DNA of 64,000 nt from Limnohabitans radicicola (GCF_014837235.1 NZ_JACYFT010000004.1:12883-76882); one strand, 5' to 3'; shown: positions 1 to 9,209, counted from the stretch's first letter. The notes: generated from the letters alone by a model not told the origin. Made by a program: numbers and translations.

Positions 1-3000
1 GGCCAGCACGTTGGCTTGCAGCCCATCCACAAAGTTGGCCGACAGGCCCGCAAACGTGGTCAGGCTGTCGAGTTGGTCCACGCCGATTTGCGCACCTTGT
101 GCAACTGAGAGCAGGCTTTTTTGGTTGGCGGACAGCCCGGTCAGCAAGGCTGCTGTTTCTGCAGCCGTTTTGCCTGCGAAACTCATCGAAAGCACGGGGT
201 CTGCAGGAGCATCGGGCTCGGGAGGTTGGTAACCGGGCACCACGGTGGTGGCCGGCACATTGGCAACAGTGGCAGCCTGTACCAGCTGGGCTTGAATGGT
301 GGTGCTGAGCGTGCCTTGGTCGCTGATGCTTTGCACCAGCGCGAGGATGGCGGCTTCGGTGCTGCCTTTGATTTGGTCCAGCGCGGACAGGGTAGCAAGC
401 ACTTTGCCGTAGGTGTTGGCGTTGCTCAGGTTGTCCTGGCCCGCAGTGGTGACCGTGGCCACCACGCTGGTGCTGAGCAGGCTGCTTTCGGTGGTGCCAA
501 TGTTCAGGGCCTTGGCCACAGCGATGTTGCTCTGGCTGATTTTGGCAGCCAGTTCGGCGCCGCTCAGGGTGGTGGCTTGCACGGCCTGACCGTCGGTGGT
601 GGCTTGCACCCCGGCCTTGTTGGCGGCCACGGTGGTGACTGGGTTGATGTTGATGGTCTGGACATCGGCGCTGTTGACCACGTTGCCTGCAGCCAGCAGG
701 TTGGCCGTGAGGTCAACTGCCTGCTTCTTGACTTCGTCCACGTAGTCGGGCTTGGCGTTGTCGCTGTCGATGACCAGCACCGAGACGGGGCCGGTGTGGT
801 TGCCCAGGCCCACCTTGTAGTTGCCGCTGGGGTCAACGCTGGCGCTGGCAATGGCTTGGCCTGCGGCGTTGAAGACCTTGACGCTCAGGCTGTGGGTGCC
901 CACCACCGGGCCTGCCACGATGTTGCCTTGCAGCACGTTTTGGGCATAGGCTTGGCTGGCCACAGCAGGGGCCACGGCGGTGTTGCCTGCGGCGTCGGCA
1001 ACGCCTGCGGTGCTGACGCTCAGTTGCAGGGTGCCTGTGGCGTTGGCGGCAGGGGTGGCCACCACGGTGTATTCGCTGTCGCTGACTTTGGTCAGCGCGC
1101 CCAGGCTGCCGCCGCTCAGGCTGAGTTTGCTGGCGTCAAAGCCCGTCACAGCCTCGCTGAATTTGACGGTGAAGGTGACCGGGCCGTTGGCGGTGCCGGC
1201 GGTGTTGTCGGTCACGGTGACGGTGGGGGCCGTGGTGTCGGGCGGCACGGTGTCGTAGGCCTGGGCGGCCACAGTGGGGGCCACGGCGGCGTTGCCTGCA
1301 GCGTCGGTCACGCCTGTGGTGCTGACGCTGAGTTGGGCTGTGCCCGTGGCGTTGGCCGGGGGGGTGAGCACGATGGTGTAGGTTTTGCCGTCGGCGCTGG
1401 CCACAAAGTCGCTCAGGGTACCTGCACTGGCAGTGATTTTGCTAGCGTCAAAGCCTTTGACGGCTTCGCTGAAGGCGATGGTGTAGGTGACGGCACCGTT
1501 GGCGGTGCCGGCCGCGTTGTCAGTCACCGTGACGGTGGGGGCCGTGGTGTCGGGCGGAACAGTGTCGTAGGCCTGGGCCGCCACGGTGGGGGCCACGGCG
1601 GTGTTGCCTGCGGCGTCGGTCACGCCTGTGGTGCTGATGCTGAGTTGGGCTGTGCCCGTGGCGTTGGCCGGGGGCGTGAGCACGATGGTGAAGGTTTTGC
1701 CGTCGGCGCTGGCCACAAAGCCGCTGAGGGTGCCTGCGTTGGTGCTGACTTTGCTGGCGTCAAAGCCTTTGACGGCCTCGTTGAAGGCGATGGTGTAGGT
1801 GACGGCACCGGTGGCGGTGCCGGCGGTGTTGTCGGTCACGGCGGCGGTGGGGGCGGTGGTGTCGGGCGGCACGGTGTCGTAGGCCTGGGCCGCCACGGTG
1901 GGGGCCACGGCCACGTTGCCTGCGGCGTCGGTGACGCCGCTGGTGCTGACGGTCAGTTGCAAGGTGCCTGTGGCGTTGGCGGCAGGGGTGGCCACCACGG
2001 AGTACTCGCTGTCGCTGACTTGGGTCAACGCACCCAGGCTGCCGCCGTTCAGGCTGAGTTTGCTGGCGTCAAAGCCTTTGACGGCTTCGCTGAAGGCGAT
2101 GGTGTAGGTGACCGGGCCGTTGGCGGTGCCGGCCACGTTGTCGGTGACGGTGACGGTGGGGGCCGTGGTGTCGGGCGGCACGGTGTCGTAGACCTGGGCG
2201 GCCACGGTGGGGGCCACGGCGGTGTTGCCTGCGGCGTCGGTCACGCCTGTGGTGCTGATGCTGAGTTGGGCTGTGCCCGTGGCATTGGCCGGGGGGGTGA
2301 GCACGATGGTGAAGGTTTTGCCGTCGGCGCTGGCCACAAAGTCACCCAGGGTGCCGGCGTTGGTGCTGACTTTGCTGGCGTCAAAGCCTTTGACGGCTTC
2401 GCTGAAGGCGATGGTGTAGGTGACGGCACCAGTGGCGGTGCCGGCGGTGTTGTCGGTCACGGTGGCGGTGGGGGCCATGGTGTCGGGCGGCACGGTGTCG
2501 TAGGCCTGGGCCGCCACGGTGGGGGCCACGGCGGTGTTGCCTGCGGCGTCGGTCACGCCGCTGGTGCTGATGCTCAGCTGGGCGCTGCCAGTGGCATTGG
2601 CCGGGGGGGTGAGCACGATGGTGAAGGTTTTGCCGTCGGCACTGGCCACAAAGCCGCTGAGGGTGCCGGCGTTGGTGCTGACTTTGCTGGCGTCAAAGCC
2701 TTTGACGGCTTCGCTGAAGGCGATGGTGTAGGTGACGGCACCAGTGGCGGTGCCGGCGGTGTTGTCGGTCACGGTGGCGGTGGGGGCCGTGGTGTCTTTG
2801 CTGCCACCGCCACCGCTGGCCAGGGCCGCCAGGCCCAGGGCGCCAAGCAGCGCGGTGCCCATGCCCATGCCCATGCCGGTGGCTTCGGGCGCGGCGCTGG
2901 CCGCGGCTGCAGCGGCCGGGGCATTGCCCGTTGTCGATGGATTGGCCTGCGCCACCAGGGTGCCCCACTGGGGCAGGGCGACTGCAGGCTCGGCTGCGGG

Positions 3001-3330
3001 GGCTGCCGCCACTTGCACGGCGCTGCCTTCTTGCAGCAGGGCCAGGGTGTCTTGCGCGCTCAGGGCCAGGGCTTGGCCAGGGGCTGCGCCTTCGCTGGCG
3101 TAAAAGTCTTCGACCACGGCCACCGCCTGGTCTTGCAGCTGGACTTCGAGCTGGCGGCCTTTGCGCACCAGTTGCACGGCTTTGCCCTTGATCTGCGGTT
3201 GGCCCACGTAGGCCACTCCGTCAATCACCAACTGCAGGGCCTGGCCGGGCTGGGCCTTGATTTTTTGTGCCGCCGGGGTCGCTGCAACTGCGCGGGTGTT
3301 GATATGAATAGTTTGTGAATGCGATGCCAT
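1..3330 (-). CDS. Giant type I secreted adhesin (BapA/LapF-like), N-terminal part, runs off the window
   Basis: Reading from an ATG at 3330 toward position 1 gives 1110 codons with no stop, so the C-terminus lies outside the window. Residues 1 to about 130 form a BapA-prefix-like head with no Sec signal peptide. An Ala-rich segment, a short hydrophobic GTALLGALGLAALA stretch and a Gly-rich linker follow. After this come about six near-identical Ig-like domains of 103-104 residues (motifs TATVTDN, YTIAFSEAVKGFD, GVTDAAGNT). Adhesins of this family leave through a type I system using a C-terminal signal, promote surface attachment and biofilm, and are encoded beside their exporter, as here (4025-8673). 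Family assignment rests on the repeat style and context. The extreme C-terminus, where RTX repeats would be expected, is not visible. Confidence 0.85.
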   Translation of the reverse strand, partial: MASHSQTIHINTRAVAATPAAQKIKAQPGQALQLVIDGVAYVGQPQIKGKAVQLVRKGRQLEVQLQDQAVAVVEDFYASEGAAPGQALALSAQDTLALLQEGSAVQVAAAPAAEPAVALPQWGTLVAQANPSTTGNAPAAAAAASAAPEATGMGMGMGTALLGALGLAALASGGGGSKDTTAPTATVTDNTAGTATGAVTYTIAFSEAVKGFDASKVSTNAGTLSGFVASADGKTFTIVLTPPANATGSAQLSISTSGVTDAAGNTAVAPTVAAQAYDTVPPDTMAPTATVTDNTAGTATGAVTYTIAFSEAVKGFDASKVSTNAGTLGDFVASADGKTFTIVLTPPANATGTAQLSISTTGVTDAAGNTAVAPTVAAQVYDTVPPDTTAPTVTVTDNVAGTANGPVTYTIAFSEAVKGFDASKLSLNGGSLGALTQVSDSEYSVVATPAANATGTLQLTVSTSGVTDAAGNVAVAPTVAAQAYDTVPPDTTAPTAAVTDNTAGTATGAVTYTIAFNEAVKGFDASKVSTNAGTLSGFVASADGKTFTIVLTPPANATGTAQLSISTTGVTDAAGNTAVAPTVAAQAYDTVPPDTTAPTVTVTDNAAGTANGAVTYTIAFSEAVKGFDASKITASAGTLSDFVASADGKTYTIVLTPPANATGTAQLSVSTTGVTDAAGNAAVAPTVAAQAYDTVPPDTTAPTVTVTDNTAGTANGPVTFTVKFSEAVTGFDASKLSLSGGSLGALTKVSDSEYTVVATPAANATGTLQLSVSTAGVADAAGNTAVAPAVASQAYAQNVLQGNIVAGPVVGTHSLSVKVFNAAGQAIASASVDPSGNYKVGLGNHTGPVSVLVIDSDNAKPDYVDEVKKQAVDLTANLLAAGNVVNSADVQTININPVTTVAANKAGVQATTDGQAVQATTLSGAELAAKISQSNIAVAKALNIGTTESSLLSTSVVATVTTAGQDNLSNANTYGKVLATLSALDQIKGSTEAAILALVQSISDQGTLSTTIQAQLVQAATVANVPATTVVPGYQPPEPDAPADPVLSMSFAGKTAAETAALLTGLSANQKSLLSVAQGAQIGVDQLDSLTTFAGLSANFVDGLQANVLA
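959..2825 (-). repeat. Six tandem 309/312-bp repeats coding Ig-like adhesin domains
   Basis: The motif gccac(g/a)gtggg and its close variants recur at about 2513, 2201, 1892, 1580, 1268 and 959, giving a period of 312 or 309 bases (104 or 103 codons). The reading frame is preserved in every unit. Units are highly similar at the DNA level, which favours copy-number change by slippage or recombination. Each unit codes one Ig-like domain of the adhesin. Confidence 0.9.
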
Positions 3331-3484
3331 GGGTGACTCCTGAATGAATGCTTTTAGCCTTTGTGGGCATGAGTAGATGAAGTTAGTTGACGCTGGTATT
3401 CATTTTTGGCATCGGCTAGGTTTGTACGGGAAGCGATTTCCGGATATCTGATCCGAGATGGTTTTTTGGGAGGGTGGGGAGAAT

Positions 3485-3550
3485 GGATTCCCGCTTTCGC
3501 GGGAATGACGGAGAGGGCTTTTCCGTCGTCCTCGCGAATGCGGGGACCCA
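3485..3550. repeat. REP-like palindromic unit, left copy
   Basis: Two short hairpins lie side by side: ATTCCCGC-TTTC-GCGGGAAT (within 3485-3511) and GTCCTCGC-GAAT-GCGGGGAC (within 3525-3550). The same pair in the same order recurs at 3888-4012, on the other side of the small GIY-YIG gene. This resembles the dispersed palindromes common in Burkholderiales genomes. The intergenic stretch 3331-3484 shows nothing else clear. Confidence 0.75.
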
Positions 3551-3560
3551 CACGATTGGG

Positions 3561-3854
3561 TCAGCGTGTCACTTCGTCCCACAGATCCCGCCAATCGGGG
3601 TTGTGTGACTCGATGAGCTGGATCTTCCAAGCGCGGTTCCATTTTTTGAGCTGCTTTTCACGCGCAATCGCCGTCAGCATGTCGGCATGCAGTTCGTAGT
3701 GCACCAGCAGATGCACACCGTAGCGTTGCGTGAAGCCCGCCACCACATCGTTTTTGTGCCGCCAGGTGCGTTGCACCAGCTGACTCGTCACGCCGATGTA
3801 CAAGGTGCCGTGGCGACGACTGGCCAGGATGTAGACGGCGGGCTGTTGAGACAT
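3561..3854 (-). CDS. GIY-YIG nuclease superfamily protein (UPF0213-like)
   Basis: The product is a 97-residue protein, the usual length of single-domain GIY-YIG proteins. The N-terminal VYIL...LYIGVT segment (about residues 7-23) matches the GIY-YIG core. The following W/R-rich helix, the HYELHAD strand and the AREKQLKKW helix fit the rest of the domain. Family members have the UvrC/homing-endonuclease fold, but the biological role of these short proteins is unknown. It lies alone between two copies of a REP-like palindrome, an arrangement that recalls a nuclease linked to its own repeat. It has no operon partner: the adhesin and HlyD genes on either side are on the same strand but separated by repeat-rich spacers. 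Confidence 0.85.
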   Translation of the reverse strand: MSQQPAVYILASRRHGTLYIGVTSQLVQRTWRHKNDVVAGFTQRYGVHLLVHYELHADMLTAIAREKQLKKWNRAWKIQLIESHNPDWRDLWDEVTR

Positions 3855-3887
3855 AGCAAAGTCAACTGGTCAGGCGATGGAAGGCAT

Positions 3888-4012
3888 GGATTCCCGCTTT
3901 CGCGGGAATGACGGGGAAGGGGGCGGGAATGACGGGAGGGCTTTTCCGTCGTCCTCGTCCCCTCCCCTTCGTCCTCGCCCCTCCCCGTCGTCCTCGCGAA
4001 TGCGGGGACCCA
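3888..4012. repeat. REP-like palindromic unit, right copy with internal expansion
   Basis: The block repeats the hairpin pair of 3485-3550: the ATTCCCGC/GCGGGAAT hairpin at 3888-3914 and the GTCCTCGC/GCGGGGAC hairpin at 3987-4012. Between them are extra short repeats of cgtcctcg(t/c)cccctcccc, so the unit is longer than the left copy. It ends a few bases from the HlyD stop codon and may double as a transcription end. Confidence 0.7.
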
Positions 4013-4024
4013 TGGGGGTTTGGG

Positions 4025-5191
4025 TTATTTCTGGCCCAGGGCGCCGCTGAAGGCGCGGGTGATGGGTTTGGCGATGTAGTGCAGGATGCTGCGTTGGCCG
4101 GTCTGGATGTCGACGGTGACGGTCATGCCGGGTTTGATGTCTTGGGGGCGGATTTTGTGGCCGGGCAGGACGGTCATGGTCAAGCGGGCGCGGTAGTAGG
4201 TTTGGCTGCTGCGGCCGTCGGGGCCGGGTTCGGAGAGGGTGTCGGAGCTGAGGTAGTCCAGCCGGGCAGGCACGGTGCCGTAGAGGCTGTAGTCAAAGGC
4301 GTCGAACCGCAGGGTGGCTTTTTGGCCGAGTGCCAGTTGGCCAATGTCGGCGGGGTTGACTTTGGCTTCGACGAGGTATTGGCCTTCGGTGGGCGAGATT
4401 TGCATGAGCTCGTCCCCGGGGCGCAGCACGCCACCGAGGGTGTTGATGCGCAGGTATTTGACGATGCCGTCGGTGGGGGCTTGCAGCACGGTGTGGTCAA
4501 ACACGCTTTGGCGTTCTTGCAGTTTGCTGCGTTGGCTGGTGATTTCGTCTTCGATGCGGGCGAGTTCTTTGCGGGCTTCGGAGCGGAATTTGTCTTGGGT
4601 GGCCTGGCGGCGTTGCTGCAGTTCGAGCACGGCGCGTTGGGTGCGCATGAGTTCGACAAGGCTGATGTCACCTGATTGGTGAAGGCGTTCGGTGAGTTGT
4701 CGCTCCTCTTCGGCGAGCTGGATTTGCTGGCTTTGGGCCCGCAGTTCTTCGTGCAAGGTCTGGATGTTTTGCCTGTAGAGGGCTTGCTGGGCTTGCACGA
4801 GGTCGAGGTGGCTGCGCTGGTAGGCGCCGACCGGGAAGGCTTGGATGCTGAGGTCGGTGGGGCCACTGGCTTCGGCCTGGGCACGCAGGCGGGCGATGTC
4901 GAGGCCGGCGATGCGGTTGCGCACTTCGTCTACGCCGGCGCTGGCGCGTTCGCCTTCGAGCACGGCGAGTGTTTGGCCTTTGTGGACTTGTTCGCCTTCG
5001 GAAACGCGCAGCTCTTGCAGCACGCCGCCGTCAGCGACCTGGATGAGCTGAGTGCGCTCTTGCGGGATGACCTGGCCGCTGGCGCGGACGATTTGGTCGA
5101 TGTCAAACAGGGCGGCCCAGGTGACGAAGGCCAGCAGGGTGACCAGCAGCAGGAGGCCGGCGCCGGCGCGTTGGGTGCGGTGGGTGGTCAT
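4025..5191 (-). CDS. HlyD-family type I secretion membrane fusion protein
   Basis: The 388-residue protein starts with a short cytoplasmic tail and one membrane segment (about residues 10-32). A barrel-sandwich half follows (VRASGQVIPQERTQLIQV, GGVLQELRVSEGEQV). A long alpha-helical hairpin spans about 80-220, and a second lipoyl half and beta-barrel (LQAPTDGIVKYL, PGMTVTVDIQTG) form the C-terminal part. This is the standard order of HlyD/LapC adaptors, which bridge the inner-membrane ABC exporter and the TolC channel in the periplasm. Its start overlaps the end of the ABC gene by 4 bases (ATGA), so the two are translationally coupled. The likely cargo is the adhesin at 1-3330. Confidence 0.93.
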   Translation of the reverse strand: MTTHRTQRAGAGLLLLVTLLAFVTWAALFDIDQIVRASGQVIPQERTQLIQVADGGVLQELRVSEGEQVHKGQTLAVLEGERASAGVDEVRNRIAGLDIARLRAQAEASGPTDLSIQAFPVGAYQRSHLDLVQAQQALYRQNIQTLHEELRAQSQQIQLAEEERQLTERLHQSGDISLVELMRTQRAVLELQQRRQATQDKFRSEARKELARIEDEITSQRSKLQERQSVFDHTVLQAPTDGIVKYLRINTLGGVLRPGDELMQISPTEGQYLVEAKVNPADIGQLALGQKATLRFDAFDYSLYGTVPARLDYLSSDTLSEPGPDGRSSQTYYRARLTMTVLPGHKIRPQDIKPGMTVTVDIQTGQRSILHYIAKPITRAFSGALGQK

Positions 5192-7356
5192 GGGTTGTCC
5201 TTGGCGGTGGGGGCCTGGCTTGGGGCTGGGGCGCTCGGGGGGGCGGGCTGGCGCAGTTGCTGGAGCACTTGGTCACGCGGGCCGTCGAGTACGATTTGCT
5301 GGTTGGCCAGCACCATGACGCGCTGCACGAGGCCAAGCAGCTGGGGTTTGTGGGTCACGAGGATGAGGGTGCTGTCGAGCCGCTTTTGCAGTTCTTCGGC
5401 CAGGGTCTGGAGCACGCGCTGCTCCAGCGGTGGGTCCATGGAGGCGGTGGGTTCGTCGAGCAGCCAGATGCGGGGCTGGCGCAGCAGGGCGCGGGTGAAG
5501 TGGACGAGCTGGCGTTGGCCGCCCGAGAGGCCTTGCCCGCCTTCGTGGATGTCGCGCTCCAGGCCTTTGGGATGGGGGGCAATCGCGGCGTCAAAGAGGC
5601 CTGTGCGGCGGGCAGCAAAGAGGAGCGCTTCGTCGCCAGGGTCGTTCAAGCCGAGGATGAGGTTTTCACGGAGAGTGCCGGCGAAGAGGCGGCCGTCTTG
5701 GGCCACAAAGCCGATGTGTTCGGACAGGCAGTCCTTGGCAATGAGTTCGAGTTCCATGCCGTCGAGCAGGACGCGGCCGGCCTGGGGTTTGTACATGCCC
5801 GAGAGCAGGCGCAGCAGGCTGGTTTTGCCGCTGCCGATGCCGCCCAGGATGGCGATGCGTTCGCCAGCGCGGATGTGCAGTTTGGGCAGGCGCAGGGCCA
5901 GGGTGCCGCCGTAGTGCATGTCGATGTCGCTGAGGCTGTATTGGCCTTGCAGGGGGGCAATGAGGGGTTGGGTGCCTTCGGGGTGGTCAGCGGGCAGTTG
6001 CCAGAGGCGGTCGAGGTCGCTGACGGCGACTTTGGTGTGGGCCCATTGCATGAGCAGGCTGGGGATCATGGCAATGGGCTGGAGGATGCGACCGCTGAGG
6101 ATGGAGCAGGCAATGAGGGCGCCCATGCTGAAGTCGTCCACGCCGATGGCCAGTGCGCCCAGTGCCACAAGGCTGATGTAGGCCAGTTGCTGCAGGGTGG
6201 CGACCATGAATTGCGCGTTTTCAGTCAGTTCGCGCATGTGGTGTTCGTATTGGCGGGCTTCGTCGGTGATGTCGAGCCAGCGCGAGAGCATGCGCCAGCC
6301 GCCCTGCCCTGACTTGATGGTTTCGGCGCCTTCGATGCTTTCGACCAGCAGGCCGGATTTGAGGTGTTGCGCGGGGGTGGCTTGGCGGGCCAGGTGTTCG
6401 ATGCGGCCCTGGAAAACGGTGCCGGCCACCAGCCCAGCCACCAGAAAGCTAGCCGGGATGAGGGCGAGTTTGCCGCCAATGAAGAAGAGCACCAGCAGGG
6501 TGAGCAGGGCCAGCGGGATGTCGACCATGGCCTGGGTGACCAGGCTGACCAAAAAGCCGCGAATGCTTTCGTAGCCGCGCAGGCGCGAGGCAGTGGCCCC
6601 GACGCTGGGGGGGAGCTGGTCCAGGCGCAGGTTTAAAAAGCGGCCAAAGACGGTGCGGGCGAGGCTTTGGTCAATGAGGTCGGTGAGGTGGTGGACCTGG
6701 CGCGAACGCAGCCATTTGCCCAGCACTTCGAGGAGGATGGAGGCGATGACGCCGAGCGTGAGCACGAGCAGTGTGGCGCTGGCCTGGGTGGGGACCACGC
6801 GGTCGTAGACCTGCATGGAATAAAACGAGGTGGCCAGCGCGAGCACGGTGACGGTGACGGTGGCGGCGGCTACGTCAAGCAGGGCGCGGGGGTGTTGCCA
6901 GATTTCAGACCAGACGAGCTGGAAGCTGGGGCTGGCGGCGGGCGAGAAGCGGGCGGCCATGCGCAGGCGCACAAACAGGCTGCCGTCGGCAAAGTCGCTG
7001 ACGGCTTCTTCGCTGAACTGGCGTTGTTCGAGGTTCCAGCGTTGCACGGTCCAGCTGTTGTCGCTGCGGCCAGCCACGATGAGGGCGGGCGCCAGGCCGG
7101 GTTCGAGCACGAGGGCGGGCAGGCGCGAGGCGTCCGGGCGGCGGCTGCTTTGGGGACGCGCCCAGCGCTGGGCGCGGGCGAGCTGGCCGAGGGTGGCTTG
7201 CAGCTGTTGCGGGTTGGGATCGGGTGGGAGCTGGGCTTCGCGCAGAAGCGACTGCAGCTGCAGCGCGTCGACGGGTTCGCGGCGCAGTTGCGACAGGCGC
7301 ATGAGGCAGGCGATCAGGGTCTGACCGGCTGGGGGTGTGGGCGGTGTGGGTGTCAT
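5188..7356 (-). CDS. Type I secretion ABC transporter (permease fused to ATPase)
   Basis: The 722-residue protein begins with a domain of about 130 residues at the place of a C39 peptidase but with no visible catalytic Cys-His pair, as in LapB/HlyB-type exporters with a degenerate C39-like domain. The membrane domain covers about residues 155-430. The nucleotide-binding domain has Walker A GGIGSGKT (505-512), signature LSGGQ (610-614), Walker B IWLLDEP (630-636) and the switch His at 669. It powers one-step export of large proteins carrying C-terminal signals. It lies 33 bases downstream of the TolC-like gene and is coupled to the HlyD gene, so these form one operon. Confidence 0.95.
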   Translation of the reverse strand: MTPTPPTPPAGQTLIACLMRLSQLRREPVDALQLQSLLREAQLPPDPNPQQLQATLGQLARAQRWARPQSSRRPDASRLPALVLEPGLAPALIVAGRSDNSWTVQRWNLEQRQFSEEAVSDFADGSLFVRLRMAARFSPAASPSFQLVWSEIWQHPRALLDVAAATVTVTVLALATSFYSMQVYDRVVPTQASATLLVLTLGVIASILLEVLGKWLRSRQVHHLTDLIDQSLARTVFGRFLNLRLDQLPPSVGATASRLRGYESIRGFLVSLVTQAMVDIPLALLTLLVLFFIGGKLALIPASFLVAGLVAGTVFQGRIEHLARQATPAQHLKSGLLVESIEGAETIKSGQGGWRMLSRWLDITDEARQYEHHMRELTENAQFMVATLQQLAYISLVALGALAIGVDDFSMGALIACSILSGRILQPIAMIPSLLMQWAHTKVAVSDLDRLWQLPADHPEGTQPLIAPLQGQYSLSDIDMHYGGTLALRLPKLHIRAGERIAILGGIGSGKTSLLRLLSGMYKPQAGRVLLDGMELELIAKDCLSEHIGFVAQDGRLFAGTLRENLILGLNDPGDEALLFAARRTGLFDAAIAPHPKGLERDIHEGGQGLSGGQRQLVHFTRALLRQPRIWLLDEPTASMDPPLEQRVLQTLAEELQKRLDSTLILVTHKPQLLGLVQRVMVLANQQIVLDGPRDQVLQQLRQPAPPSAPAPSQAPTAKDNP

Positions 7357-7389
7357 GAGGTGAGGGTGGATTGCCGTGGCGCTGGCCGC

Positions 7390-8673
7390 TCAGCGGGAGA
7401 CGGGCGCTGCAAGGGGGGCACTGGAGGAGAGGTAGCTGTCGAGGCCCTGGGTGTTCAGGCGCAGGCGCTCGGCAGCGAGCCAGGCCTGCGCGGAGGCGTC
7501 GGCCAGTTGGGCACGGAGCTGGGCTTTTTCGCGGGCGCTGTTCATGAGTTCTTGCCAGCTGCGGCGGCCGTTGTCGAACTGGGTTTCGGAAGACTGCAGG
7601 TAGGCCTGGGCCGCTTCGAGGGCTTGCTGCAGCTGCAGGGCCCGCTGCTGCTGACTGGTCCGCTGGAGCTGGTCGGCGGTGAGCTGGTCGCTGAGATCCC
7701 TGCGGCGCACTTCGAGGTCCTGGCGCTGGGCTTCGACGCGGCTTTGGGCAGAGCCGATGGCGCTCAGGCTGGAAAGCCCGCCACCGTAGCTGGTGCTCAG
7801 GCCGATGTAGGCTTTGCGGGTTTCGCCGGTGATGTCACCGTGCACAATTTCGCCGCGTACGTAGATTTCAGGTGAAAGGCGCGCTTTGGCCAGATCTGCT
7901 TCGGCTTGGGCCAGCTGAATCTGGGCGCGGCCTTTTTGCAGAACAGGGTGGTCTTCGGGCGGTTCGGCATCGGGCGCTGTAGCTGCGCTGTACGTTGCGG
8001 AAAACGCCAGCGGCCCGGCCACGGACCAGGGTCTGCCCCACATCTGGCGCAGTTTGTTGAGGGCCTGCTGTTGCTGGGTACGAGCCAATTCAAGCTCGGC
8101 CTGCACATTGGCCAGGCGCGAGACGGACAACTGGATTTCGCTGCGGGCGATTTGACCTTCGCTCGCCCTCGCCTGCACGCGCCTGACGTAACGCTGGTGC
8201 AGCGCCTCGGATTCGACATAAGCCTCTACACGCGTGGCGGCCGCCACGGCTTCGGCCCACAGCTCAACCCAGCGTGTGGCCAGGCTTTGCCTTTGCTCGC
8301 GCCAGCCGGCCTCGGCCAGTTCGAGCTGGGCACGGGCGCGGTCGGTTTGCGCGGTCAGGCGTCCACCGGTCCACAGGGGTTGCTGCAAGCGCGCAAAACG
8401 AGTTTTGGAGTCGAGCAATGGGTTGGTCTGGTTGCTGCTTTCAGCACCGACCGAAGGGGTGGGAAAGTATTGCCAGCGGGCACCATCGACCTCCTGTGCA
8501 GCGGCTTGCCTTTGCTGATCGGCCGCGCGCACGGCGGGGTGTTGCTCGAGCATGTCGGGCAGCATGCTGCGGTGCGGGGTTGGCTGGTCTGCCAGCACAG
8601 GGGCAAGCTGCACCACTGCGGTCAGCACAGCCAGACTGACTGTCCGCAGGATTGGGTTAATTGTCTTTGTCAA
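7390..8673 (-). CDS. TolC-family outer membrane efflux protein of the type I system
   Basis: I chose a TTG start at 8673 (427 residues). From there the product opens with a clear Sec signal peptide (basic TKTINPILRT, hydrophobic core, cleavage after VLA). The longer in-frame ATG at 8823 would run deep into the regulator gene and bury that signal. The mature part is almost wholly helical, with two similar halves rich in Gln, Ala and Arg, typical of TolC trimers that form an outer-membrane channel and periplasmic tunnel. The chosen start overlaps the end of the regulator by 17 bases. The start remains the weak point because no strong Shine-Dalgarno sequence is visible. Confidence 0.88.
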   Translation of the reverse strand: MTKTINPILRTVSLAVLTAVVQLAPVLADQPTPHRSMLPDMLEQHPAVRAADQQRQAAAQEVDGARWQYFPTPSVGAESSNQTNPLLDSKTRFARLQQPLWTGGRLTAQTDRARAQLELAEAGWREQRQSLATRWVELWAEAVAAATRVEAYVESEALHQRYVRRVQARASEGQIARSEIQLSVSRLANVQAELELARTQQQQALNKLRQMWGRPWSVAGPLAFSATYSAATAPDAEPPEDHPVLQKGRAQIQLAQAEADLAKARLSPEIYVRGEIVHGDITGETRKAYIGLSTSYGGGLSSLSAIGSAQSRVEAQRQDLEVRRRDLSDQLTADQLQRTSQQQRALQLQQALEAAQAYLQSSETQFDNGRRSWQELMNSAREKAQLRAQLADASAQAWLAAERLRLNTQGLDSYLSSSAPLAAPVSR

Positions 8674-9040
8674 TGCAGTAAACGGTTTTTTCGATGGTTT
8701 GGCGCAAGGTGCGGGCGTGTCTTTCGATGACCTCCAACAAAAGCGGCGTCGGCACGAGTCGGCGAAAGCGCTTGTCGCTGTCACTGGGCAACATCTGGAT
8801 AAGGCCATCCATCTCAAATTCACGCAGCTTCATGCGGATGGCACGGTCGGTTAAGACAGGGTGAAAAAACACATGTTTGAGAGGTTGACCAGCCCTGATT
8901 TCTTCATTGCTTAACACTTCTTTTGCAATGCAAAAGTAGACATGCCGACCCACCAGGCTGCGAGCAGCTGGCAACTCAGCCCATTCCCACTGATACAAGT
9001 CAGCTAAGGCCGTGAATAAGTTTTTTTCAGTATTACCCAC
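8657..9040 (-). CDS. Winged-helix (MarR-like) regulator at the head of the secretion operon
   Basis: The 127-residue protein carries a winged helix at about residues 60-100: helix SNEEIRAG, then VLTDRAIRMKLREFEMDGLI as the recognition helix, and the hairpin MLPSDSDKRFRRLVPT. This is typical of MarR-like regulators. A basic C-terminal helix may dimerise. It is the first gene of the operon and overlaps the TolC gene, so it probably controls adhesin export, perhaps autoregulating from the AT-rich 9041-9273 region. No ligand site is recognisable. Confidence 0.75.
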   Translation of the reverse strand: MGNTEKNLFTALADLYQWEWAELPAARSLVGRHVYFCIAKEVLSNEEIRAGQPLKHVFFHPVLTDRAIRMKLREFEMDGLIQMLPSDSDKRFRRLVPTPLLLEVIERHARTLRQTIEKTVYCIDKDN

Positions 9041-9194
9041 TCACCAAAGATTAATAAAACTAATTACAACTGCATATCAATCATGAAATTTCAAAGGAAT
9101 TAATTTCCTACATTTGATTTCGTAAATTTTACTTTTTTATCATTATTTTTCCGATTTTTTGGAATACCCATCAATGTCAGGTAAATACATAAAT

Positions 9195-9209
9195 CTACGT
9201 TATACGTAG
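9195..9209. promoter_or_regulatory. Palindrome in an AT-rich divergent promoter region (operator candidate)
   Basis: CTACGT-TAT-ACGTAG is a perfect 6-bp inverted repeat. It lies between the secretion-operon regulator (start 9040, minus) and the XRE gene (start 9274, plus), inside a 233-base spacer that is much richer in A and T than its surroundings. It suits binding by either dimeric regulator. No promoter pair in this spacer is good enough to name. Confidence 0.4.

Noticed and set aside
121..3318. A 1065-codon plus-strand frame rich in Gly, Val and His
   Set aside because: It is the mirror of the repeated adhesin gene on the minus strand, has no domain, and repeats only because the true gene repeats.
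4676..5914. Long plus-strand frames across the HlyD and ABC genes
   Set aside because: Composition is that of antisense to GC-rich coding DNA; the minus-strand products have full family motifs.
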